Notes under the pieces: model-generated
Database searches by the model: none
Told to the model about the DNA's origin: nothing
The model's input: only the letters and a program-made list of their open reading frames with translations
NCBI GenBank assembly: GCA_007120055.1
Contig: SKOL01000139.1
Span: 1-12,187 of the forward strand
DNA: 12,187 nucleotides
Reading direction: 5' to 3'
From: Anaerobacillus sp.
GTDB taxonomy: Bacteria > Bacillota > Bacilli > Bacillales_H > Anaerobacillaceae
In this document: positions 6,722-12,187 of the stretch, one piece after another
Numbering within the stretch: position 1 is the stretch's first letter
Layout of the letters: every line of letters begins with the position of its first letter
Translations under genes and position numbers: made by a program

Positions 6722-7693
6722 TTAATTCAAAAATAATTCCTGTAATTCCTTAAAATCATCTGTTAATTGTAGTGCGACCATTAATTTGAGTCGTGCTTTT
6801 TGACCGTTTAATCCGTTTGTAAAAATAACACCGCGTTTTTTTAGTTGCTTTCCACCACCATCATATCCGTAAGTATCTTGTACAATACCGTTAAAGCATC
6901 TTGAAACGAGAACGACTGGAATTTTATTTGACATCAATCGCTCTAAACTCGGTACAATATTCGGTGGTAAATTACCTTGTCCGAAAGCTTCGATAACTAA
7001 GCCGTCAATTTTCATATTTGTTATCGCATCAAAGATACTGTCTTCCATTCCGGCAAAAGCTTTTAGCAGTAATACTTTTTTGGATAAATGGCTAATGTTG
7101 TAACTGTCACGTTTCGATGGTATGTGATGAAAAAATACCCCTCGTTTTGTTACGATTCCTATAGGACCGTATTGAGGGCTTTGGAATGTGGCGATATTAC
7201 TCGTATGTGTTTTAGTGACGTTTTTTGCAGCATGAATTTCGTCATTTAATACGACTAACACACCTTTTCTAAAAGCATCATCACAAATCGCTACTTTTAA
7301 GGTTGCCATTAAATTATATGGTCCATCTGAACCTATTTCATTACTTGAACGCATCGCTCCCGTGACAATCACGGGGATACTTGTTTGTACGAGAAGGTCA
7401 AGTAAATAAGCAGTTTCTTCAAGAGTATCTGTGCCATGAGTAACAATCACGCCTTCAAAACATTCTTTTACAACCCTTTCATCAATGTGCTTAGCTAATT
7501 GAAACATTAGCTCGGGGGTCATATGAGGAGAAGGTATATTGAAATATTGTTCTGATGTAATAAAAGCATACTTTTTTAAAGCATCTAAGTCATCGTTTAA
7601 CGGATTTTTTTCACCAGGTGTAACAGCACCAGTTTTGTCATCTTCACTCATTGCAATGGTACCGCCTGTATGTAAGATTAAAATTTTCTTCAT
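6722..7693 (-). CDS. ansA: Cytoplasmic L-asparaginase
   Basis: It hydrolyses asparagine to aspartate and ammonia. The asparaginase/glutaminase family motifs are HTGGTIAM (8-15, nucleophile T12), VTHGTDTLEET (84-94, T88, D89), VTGAMRSSNEIGSDGPYNL (110-128) and K161 in KTHTSN, so both catalytic triads are complete. At 323 residues it is close to B. subtilis AnsA (329). There is no signal peptide, so it is the cytoplasmic type. I chose the ATG at 7691-7693 (MKKILIL): the ribosome site AAAGGAT is nine bases upstream and overlaps the earlier in-frame ATG at 7700-7702. It runs convergent to gudB. An exact 18-bp palindrome lies 22 bp before the start and is a candidate operator. No ansB or ansR lies beside it, unlike the ansAB operon of B. 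subtilis. Confidence 0.95.
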   Translation of the reverse strand: MKKILILHTGGTIAMSEDDKTGAVTPGEKNPLNDDLDALKKYAFITSEQYFNIPSPHMTPELMFQLAKHIDERVVKECFEGVIVTHGTDTLEETAYLLDLLVQTSIPVIVTGAMRSSNEIGSDGPYNLMATLKVAICDDAFRKGVLVVLNDEIHAAKNVTKTHTSNIATFQSPQYGPIGIVTKRGVFFHHIPSKRDSYNISHLSKKVLLLKAFAGMEDSIFDAITNMKIDGLVIEAFGQGNLPPNIVPSLERLMSNKIPVVLVSRCFNGIVQDTYGYDGGGKQLKKRGVIFTNGLNGQKARLKLMVALQLTDDFKELQELFLN

Positions 7694-7714
7694 AACGATC
7701 ATCCTTTAAAAGTT

Positions 7715-7732
7715 TTATTTTGATCAAAATAA
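7715..7732. promoter_or_regulatory. 18-bp perfect palindrome, candidate ansA operator
   Basis: TTATTTTGATCAAAATAA is an exact inverted repeat centred on TGATCA. It is 22 bp upstream of the asparaginase start and 8 bp before its ribosome site, so it probably lies in the leader or over the promoter. It is too AT-rich and lacks a loop, so it is not a terminator. The binding protein is unknown. Confidence 0.5.
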
Positions 7733-7849
7733 GTTTGTTTATGAGTGATGAAAATTAGTTTATAAGTATATTGTAATTATTTTCTCAACTATTCTCAAAT
7801 AAAATATTGAATAACAAATTACAATTGTTAAGTAGATCTACAATTCTTT

Positions 7850-7879
7850 TTTACAAACAAAAAAGAAACATGGTACGAT
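7850..7879 (+). promoter_or_regulatory. Possible sigma-A promoter of prsW
   Basis: TTTACA (7850-7855) and TACGAT (7874-7879) are separated by 18 bp, giving a leader of about 80 nt. Just upstream, TAACAA (7812-7817) and TTGTTA (7825-7830) form a short inverted repeat. Confidence 0.4.
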
Positions 7880-7964
7880 AAGGAAAATGCAAGCGTCAAT
7901 AGTACATGGAAATTTACTTTGACGGCTGATTAGGCTTATTAAATCGAGAGGAATTTTTAAACTA

Positions 7965-8612
7965 ATGGTAAGTATAATTTTTGCCAGTTTAGCACCGAGC
8001 ATTGCTTTACTTTGTTTTTTTTATTTGAAAGATAAATATAATTCAGAGCCACTTTCGATGGTTGTTCGAAGCTTTATTTATGGTGTATTACTAGTTTTCC
8101 CAGTTATCGTACTTCAATATGCCTTTCAAGAAGAAGGACTATTATTAAGTAAGTTTTTGCAAGCTTTCGTTTCAGCTGCTTTATTTGAAGAGTTTTTTAA
8201 ATGGTTTATTTTATTTTATATTTTTTATAAAAATGAACAATTTGATCAACATTACGATGGGATTGTTTACGGTGTTTCTATATCTCTAGGTTTTGCAACG
8301 ATGGAAAACATATTTTATTTAATTGTTTTTGGTGTTGATCAAGCTATTTTCCGTGCATTGTTACCTGTTTCAAGTCATGCTTTATTTGGAGTAGTTATGG
8401 GTTACTACTTAGGGAAGGCTGCGATCACTGAAAGCAGAGCTAAGAGTAAGCTCGTTGTATTATCTTTATTTATACCGTGGCTTTTGCACGGAATTTATGA
8501 TTATATTTTACACGTGCAACAGTATTGGGTTTACATAATGTTACCTTTTATGATTTTCTTATGGTCAATAGCGTTGCGAAAGGTCAAGTTAGCTAATACT
8601 TCTTACAAATAA
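7965..8612 (+). CDS. prsW: Intramembrane metalloprotease PrsW
   Basis: It performs site-1 cleavage of the membrane anti-sigma factor RsiW, leading to release of sigma-W in response to envelope stress. The 215 residues compare with about 218 in B. subtilis. It is almost entirely hydrophobic, with about six to eight membrane helices. The conserved glutamates EEFFKW are at E75-E76, followed by YDGIVYGVSISLGFATMEN (97-115), SSHALFGVVMGYYLG (136-150, H138) and LLHGIYDY (H175). E75, E76 and H175 are at the same positions as residues reported essential in B. subtilis PrsW. The ATG follows GAGAGGA (7946-7952) by about 12 bases, a long but usable spacing. In B. subtilis prsW sits downstream of gudB and ypdA; here ypdA is not between them and ansA is. 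rsiW and sigW are not in the window. Confidence 0.94.
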   Translation: MVSIIFASLAPSIALLCFFYLKDKYNSEPLSMVVRSFIYGVLLVFPVIVLQYAFQEEGLLLSKFLQAFVSAALFEEFFKWFILFYIFYKNEQFDQHYDGIVYGVSISLGFATMENIFYLIVFGVDQAIFRALLPVSSHALFGVVMGYYLGKAAITESRAKSKLVVLSLFIPWLLHGIYDYILHVQQYWVYIMLPFMIFLWSIALRKVKLANTSYK

Positions 8613-8783
8613 AGGCTTATATTTTTCTTGCATGACGCTTGGAATAGAACAATTTATACCTAAAAGATAAAGAAAAGTTTTAAGTAAAACAAAAACTAAG
8701 TGAAAAAAAACTTTATTTTGGGTAAAGATAATAGAAGTGCGTGTTCAAAATTATAAGAAATTATTTTAAATGGGGTGTAGCTG

Positions 8784-8951
8784 GTGACAGAAAGTAAACA
8801 AAGATTTAAAATAACCGTTCGTTGTCAAGAGTGTGGTGAAAAATTTATTTTACGCGGGAAGCGCAATAATGAAGGTCAGTATGAGACGGGATTTAAACGT
8901 TGTGTTTGCGGAAATGAGCAAGATTTAATAATAGATGCAAATCCAGAATGA
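8784..8951 (+). CDS. Small four-cysteine (zinc-ribbon-like) protein, 55 aa
   Basis: A GTG start with GGGGTG (8772-8777) about seven bases before it opens a 55-residue frame. The product begins MTESKQRFKITVRCQECGEK and ends IIDANPE. Cysteines are paired as C14-x2-C17 and C40-x-C42, a spacing that fits one zinc knuckle plus a second short pair. Between them is a very basic stretch (ILRGKRNNEGQ). The length, ribosome site and cysteine pattern argue for a real gene, though I do not recognise the family. It lies 171 bp after prsW on the same strand and may be transcribed from its own promoter. No terminator is visible after it; repeat family A follows 45 bp later. Possible roles include nucleic-acid binding or a metal-binding accessory protein, but no function is established. 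Confidence 0.75.
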   Translation: MTESKQRFKITVRCQECGEKFILRGKRNNEGQYETGFKRCVCGNEQDLIIDANPE

Positions 8952-8996
8952 GTTAAAGACCTATAGTAATAATTTATATGCATATACATAGTACAA

Positions 8997-9109
8997 AGAA
9001 TTTCATAATTCATTATTTCCGTCACTAGGATCAATATATAGTTGCGTCAAAACTATTCGAAAACTATATATTGTTTGATGTGACTCATTTTTGATAATTA
9101 TGAAATTCA
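8997..9109 (+). repeat. Palindromic intergenic element, family A copy 4
   Basis: The most diverged copy. The inner stem reads GTCAC/GTGAC where copies 1 and 2 read GCCAC/GTGGC: both partners changed and pairing is kept. One pair near the loop is lost (CGAAAAC in place of CGCAAAC). It ends 16 bp before the likely -35 of the methionine operon. Confidence 0.88.
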
Positions 9110-9125
9110 CTCAGGTGAAAAATAT

Positions 9126-9154
9126 TTGCAATTTATAAAAAAATAGTGTAGTTT
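9126..9154 (+). promoter_or_regulatory. Likely promoter of the methionine operon
   Basis: TTGCAA (9126-9131) and TAGTTT (9149-9154) are 17 bp apart. Transcription would begin about 40 bases before the riboswitch aptamer. Confidence 0.45.
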
Positions 9155-9199
9155 AATAATCAATTAAGTTAAATTCATTAATTTCAAAAAATTAAATAA

Positions 9200-9356
9200 T
9201 TCTTATCAAGAGAGATGGAGGGACGTGGCCCTATGAAATCTCAGCAACCAGCCGAAAGGTCAGGTGCTAAATCCATCAAGCTGTATGAAGTTTGAAAGAT
9301 AAGAAGAAGTTCGTGCAATTAGTCCCTTCTTCTTATATTAGAAGAAGGGTTTTATT
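9200..9356 (+). promoter_or_regulatory. SAM-I (S-box) riboswitch with intrinsic terminator
   Basis: The S-box core is present: CTTATCAAGAGAGATGGAGG, then GGCCCTATGAAATCTCAGCAACC and GGTGCTAAATCC. P1 is TTCTTATC (9200-9207) with GATAAGAA (9298-9305), an exact 8-bp stem. The terminator stem is CCCTTCTTC (9324-9332) with GAAGAAGGG (9341-9349), followed by TTTT. The antiterminator is also visible: TAAGAAGAAG (9300-9309) pairs with CTTCTTCTTA (9326-9335), competing with both P1 and the terminator. SAM binding should therefore stop transcription of metI-metC and the following methyltransferase. Confidence 0.97.
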
Positions 9357-9557
9357 ATATTATCGACTTCACTGTATTAAATCGGTAAAGGTTTTCTTAT
9401 TATCTATTTTGTTTTTTTGTAGTAAAAGTTGGACAGTTGGTTAGTTGGTTAGTTGGAAAGGTAAGTGCTGAACTTTTACATTTTAAATGGTGAAGTAACG
9501 ACTTCATGACGAGTTTTGTATAAAACAACATAAAACTATTGAATAGGGGAGAAGAAG
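9357..9557 (+). other. Long leader between riboswitch terminator and metI
   Basis: About 200 bases without a convincing gene. It contains GTTGGTTA repeated 2.6 times (9436-9456) and an AT-rich remainder. The metI ribosome site GGGGAGAAG is at its end. I see no second terminator or structured element in it. Confidence 0.6.
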
Positions 9558-10661
9558 ATGGGATATAAACATCTAGAAACAAATTTAGTTCAGTTAGGAA
9601 ATCGTAGCGATGCGAAAACAGGTGCAATTAATCCTCCTGTATACTTTTCAACGGCATATCGTCACGAAGGAATTGGTGAATCGACAGGTTATGATTATAG
9701 TAGAACAGGAAATCCGACTAGACATCTATTAGAGGAAGGGATTGCTCAATTAGAAGGTGGGGATAAAGGTTTTGCCTGTAGTTCGGGAATGGCTGCCATT
9801 CAAACGGTTATGGCGATGTTTAAAGAAGGAGATGAAATCATTGTTTGCCAAGATTTATATGGTGGAACATATCGGTTATTTGAACAAGGTTGGAAACATT
9901 GGGGAGTTTCATTCCATTATTGGGACGGAGAAAACTTTGATGAATTACAGACTTTAGTTACGGCTTCTACAAAAGCTATTTTTATCGAAACACCAACAAA
10001 CCCATTAATGCAAGAAATTAATATAAAGCGTGTAAGTGAAGTCTCAAGGAAGAACGATTTACTATTAATTGTTGATAATACTTTTTTTACACCGCTCTTG
10101 CAACGTCCTCTAGAAGATGGGGCAAATATTGTCATCCATAGTGCGACGAAGTATTTAGGTGGCCATAATGATGTTTTAGCGGGACTTATTGTAGCTCGTG
10201 GAGAAGAGTTATGTGAAAAGATTGCTTTTTTCCATAATGGAATTGGAGCTAGTCTATCCCCTTTAGATTCATGGTTATTAATTAGAGGGATGAAAACATT
10301 AGCGCTACGAATGAAAAAGCATGAAGAAAATGCGAAAGCTCTTGAACAATTTTTACGGAATCACTCAGCAGTTACAGAGGTTTTATATCCCAAAAAAGGC
10401 GGTATGCTTTCTTTTAGAGTAAAAAATGAAGAGTGGATCAATCCGTTGTTAAAACAATTTAAATTAATTACTTTTGCTGAAAGTCTTGGTGGTGTTGAAA
10501 GTTTAATTACTTATCCTACGACGCAAACCCATGCTGATATTCCAGAAGTATTACGTGAAAAGTATGGTGTGTGTAAGCGCCTATTAAGATTATCTGTCGG
10601 GATCGAAAACGAAGAAGATTTAATTGATGATATTTCACAAGCTTTTTCAACAGTTTTATAG
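9558..10661 (+). CDS. metI: Cystathionine gamma-synthase / O-acetylhomoserine thiolyase MetI
   Basis: A PLP enzyme of the Cys/Met metabolism family that condenses an O-acylhomoserine with cysteine to cystathionine; B. subtilis MetI also uses sulfide. The 367 residues carry phosphate-binding YSRTGNPT (47-54), SSGMAA (75-80), VDNTFFTPLLQRP (172-184, D173) and the PLP lysine K198 in HSATKYLGGHND. The region after residue 270 is short (VLYPKKGGMLSFRV), lacking the HPGH loop usual in the family; B. subtilis MetI is similarly short there, which favours MetI over other members. ESLGGVESLITYP and the NGVCKRLLRLSVGIE-like end complete it. The ribosome site GGGGAGAAG precedes the ATG. It is the first gene of the S-box operon, and metC starts 12 bases after its stop. 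Confidence 0.95.
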   Translation: MGYKHLETNLVQLGNRSDAKTGAINPPVYFSTAYRHEGIGESTGYDYSRTGNPTRHLLEEGIAQLEGGDKGFACSSGMAAIQTVMAMFKEGDEIIVCQDLYGGTYRLFEQGWKHWGVSFHYWDGENFDELQTLVTASTKAIFIETPTNPLMQEINIKRVSEVSRKNDLLLIVDNTFFTPLLQRPLEDGANIVIHSATKYLGGHNDVLAGLIVARGEELCEKIAFFHNGIGASLSPLDSWLLIRGMKTLALRMKKHEENAKALEQFLRNHSAVTEVLYPKKGGMLSFRVKNEEWINPLLKQFKLITFAESLGGVESLITYPTTQTHADIPEVLREKYGVCKRLLRLSVGIENEEDLIDDISQAFSTVL

Positions 10662-10673
10662 GAGGCGAATGTA

Positions 10674-11849
10674 TTGACTAATAACGTTACTATTCAAACG
10701 AAATTATTGCATAACGAACATAAAGTGGACCCTGTAACAGGGGCTGTAAGTGTGCCAATTCAACACTCTTCTACGTTTCATCAACACTCTTTTGAGGATT
10801 TTGGGGAGTATGATTATGCAAGGGGATCAAATCCGACAAGAAAGGCGCTAGAAGAAGTAATCGCTGAACTAGAGGGGGGAACGAGGGGGTTCGCTTTTTC
10901 CTCAGGGATGGCAGCTATATCAACGGCATTTATGCTCCTTTCTAAAGGAGATCATGTTGTCATTACAGAAGATGTTTACGGAGGGACGTATCGTTTTGTG
11001 ACGGAAGTTTTACCTCGATTTGGTATAGAGCATTCTTTTGTCGATATGACAAATACCGATGAGGTAATTAAACATATAAAACCAACAACGAAATTAATTT
11101 ATATTGAAACACCTTCTAATCCGACGTTAAAAATTACCGATATCCGTGAAATTGTAAAAATCGCAAAATCTCACCATTGTTTAACGTTTTGTGATAACAC
11201 GTTTTTAACACCAATTTTCCAGCGACCGTTAGATCTAGGTGTAGACATTGTCCTTCATAGCGCAACAAAATTTTTAGGTGGACATAGTGATGTTGTTGCT
11301 GGTCTTGCGGTTGTTAAAGATAAGGACTTAGGAGCTCGTCTCGCTTTTTTACACAATTCATTCGGTGCTATTTTAGGGGTTCAAGATAGTTGGTTAGTGT
11401 TAAGAGGATTAAAAACATTACAAGTTCGAATGGAAGCTAGTTCTAAAGCAGCAGAGACGATCGCTAATTGGTTAAATGAGCGTGAAGAAATTAGTCGAGT
11501 TTATTATCCGGGCTTAAACACTCATCCTGGTAGAGAAGTACAAGAGCAACAGTCGACAAGTCATGGCGCGGTTTTATCTTTTGAATTTTCTACAAGGGAA
11601 CAGGCGAAATTCTTTGTAGAAAATGTAAATCTCCCCGTATTTGCAGTTAGTTTAGGTGCAGTGGAGTCAATTTTGTCGTATCCAGCAACAATGTCTCACG
11701 GATCGATGCCGAAAGAAGAAAGAGAAAAGCGTGGAATAAGTGATGGGCTACTTAGACTTTCGGTTGGGTTGGAGAACGTAGACGATTTATTGAATGACTT
11801 TAAGCAAGCACTCGAATTAATGGAGTTAAAAAAAGATAAGAAAGTATAA
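10674..11849 (+). CDS. metC: Cystathionine beta-lyase MetC
   Basis: A PLP enzyme that splits cystathionine into homocysteine, pyruvate and ammonia, the step after MetI. The 391 residues compare with about 390 in B. subtilis MetC. Motifs: YARGSNPTR (48-56), FSSGMAAI (75-82), CDNTFLTPIFQRP (173-185) and the PLP lysine K199 in LHSATKFLGGHSD. Unlike the preceding MetI it keeps the full loop YYPGLNTHPGREVQEQQ. The start is TTG at 10674, eight bases after GGAGG (10661-10665), which overlaps the metI stop. An ATG at 10669 is out of frame and stops after two codons (ATG TAT TGA). The two proteins share the fold and many motifs, so they are an old tandem paralogue pair. Expression should follow the upstream SAM riboswitch. 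Confidence 0.95.
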   Translation: MTNNVTIQTKLLHNEHKVDPVTGAVSVPIQHSSTFHQHSFEDFGEYDYARGSNPTRKALEEVIAELEGGTRGFAFSSGMAAISTAFMLLSKGDHVVITEDVYGGTYRFVTEVLPRFGIEHSFVDMTNTDEVIKHIKPTTKLIYIETPSNPTLKITDIREIVKIAKSHHCLTFCDNTFLTPIFQRPLDLGVDIVLHSATKFLGGHSDVVAGLAVVKDKDLGARLAFLHNSFGAILGVQDSWLVLRGLKTLQVRMEASSKAAETIANWLNEREEISRVYYPGLNTHPGREVQEQQSTSHGAVLSFEFSTREQAKFFVENVNLPVFAVSLGAVESILSYPATMSHGSMPKEEREKRGISDGLLRLSVGLENVDDLLNDFKQALELMELKKDKKV

Positions 11850-11854
11850 AAAAA

Positions 11855-11889
11855 TCAGTGAACTGTCTAGCTCCAAGACACTTCACTGA
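11855..11889 (-). terminator. Hairpin after metC, U-run only on the minus strand
   Basis: TCAGTGAA (11855-11862) and TTCACTGA (11882-11889) extend inward through TGTCT/AGACA, a 13-bp stem with one C-C mismatch. On the plus strand no T-run follows, so metC transcripts should read through. On the minus strand it is followed by seven Ts. It overlaps the start of repeat C copy 2. Confidence 0.5.
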
Positions 11890-11956
11890 AATTGCTACAG
11901 TGCAAGGCACAAGGAGCAAATCTAAGAAGCTGCTTCGCAGGCGCTTGCGCTTTTCT
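11863..11956. repeat. Interspersed repeat, family C copy 2 (short)
   Basis: It opens TGTCTAGCTCCA and closes GCAGGCGCTTGCGCTTTTCT, matching the two ends of the repeat at 6476-6672; the middle differs and is shorter. It lies between metC and the methyltransferase gene, inside what should be one transcript. Confidence 0.65.
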
Positions 11957-11996
11957 AATAACAGTGAGACTAGCTATGACGAGAAAGGAAGAGATT

Positions 11997-12187
11997 ATGA
12001 GTTTAATAGAACAACTTAAAACGAAAACGTTAATTGGTGATGGTGCAATCGGAACATTTCTTTATTTACAAGGGCTAGATCGCTGTTTTGAAGAGTTGAA
12101 TATAACTGACCCTAAAAAAGTTGAACAAGTACATGATGCATATATTAAGGCTGGCTCGAACGTGATTCAGACGAATACGTACGCGGC
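11997..12187 (+). CDS. yitJ: Homocysteine S-methyltransferase N-terminus, YitJ-type (partial)
   Basis: The first 63 residues of an open frame that runs off the window. The start MSLIEQLKTKTLIGDGAIGTFLYLQG, with DGAIGT and later HDAYIKAGSNVIQTNTYA, is the characteristic entrance of the homocysteine S-methyltransferase barrel, which methylates homocysteine to methionine. AAGGAAGAG precedes the ATG by about seven bases. Third place in an S-box metI-metC operon fits B. subtilis YitJ, which fuses this domain to methylenetetrahydrofolate reductase. A cobalamin-dependent MetH begins with a related domain and cannot be excluded from this fragment. If this is MetH, it would be a second B12-linked gene in the window. 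Confidence 0.85.
   Translation, partial: MSLIEQLKTKTLIGDGAIGTFLYLQGLDRCFEELNITDPKKVEQVHDAYIKAGSNVIQTNTYA

Noticed and set aside
177..9109. CRISPR array made of the family A repeats
   Set aside because: Copies are 113 bp, separated by 1.3 to 5.2 kb containing whole genes, and one is inverted; there are no spacers or cas genes.
9400..9627. Minus-strand open frame across the metI leader and start
   Set aside because: It overlaps the start of metI and the GTTGGTTA tract and has no family features.
11855..11889. Terminator of the metI-metC transcript
   Set aside because: No T-run follows on the plus strand, and the methyltransferase gene follows closely, so read-through is more likely.

Overview
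The window looks like chromosome from a low-GC, spore-forming member of the Bacillaceae. The coding sequence is AT-rich, Shine-Dalgarno sites are strong AGGAGG-type, and TTG and GTG starts occur. The genes YpbG, YpbH, GudB, PrsW, MetI and MetC closely resemble Bacillus subtilis counterparts. I cannot name the species.

Layout. Bases 1-117 are a long hairpin terminator of a gene lying upstream of the window. A small membrane protein (364-747) and a membrane-anchored metallophosphoesterase of the YpbG type (760-1533) follow as a tight pair. Next come a MerR-type regulator with a cobalamin-binding sensor domain (1807-2715, LitR/CarH-like), the ClpC adaptor YpbH (2821-3414), a short-type D-Ala-D-Ala ligase (3915-4838) and glutamate dehydrogenase GudB (5130-6395). 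An L-asparaginase (6722-7693) lies on the opposite strand, convergent with gudB. The intramembrane protease PrsW (7965-8612) and a 55-residue four-cysteine protein (8784-8951) follow. The right end is a methionine operon: a SAM (S-box) riboswitch with its terminator (9200-9356), metI, metC and the start of a YitJ-type homocysteine methyltransferase cut by the window end.

How the genes fit together. metI, metC and the yitJ-like gene cover the steps from O-acylhomoserine and cysteine through cystathionine and homocysteine to methionine, with SAM feedback through the riboswitch. GudB and asparaginase both feed amino-acid nitrogen catabolism. YpbH, PrsW and the B12 regulator are regulatory proteins (adaptor-mediated proteolysis, sigma-W activation, and possible light or cobalamin sensing).

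The most unusual content is between the genes. Four copies of a 113-114 bp palindromic element (family A) occur in 9 kb, always intergenic, with one visible compensatory base change in a stem. Three copies of a second hairpin family (B) sit directly after genes as terminators. Two copies of a GC-richer repeat (C) follow gudB and metC. An isolated branched hairpin lies at 3529-3606, and an exact 18-bp palindrome lies just upstream of the asparaginase gene. I saw no transposase, CRISPR array, tRNA or rRNA.
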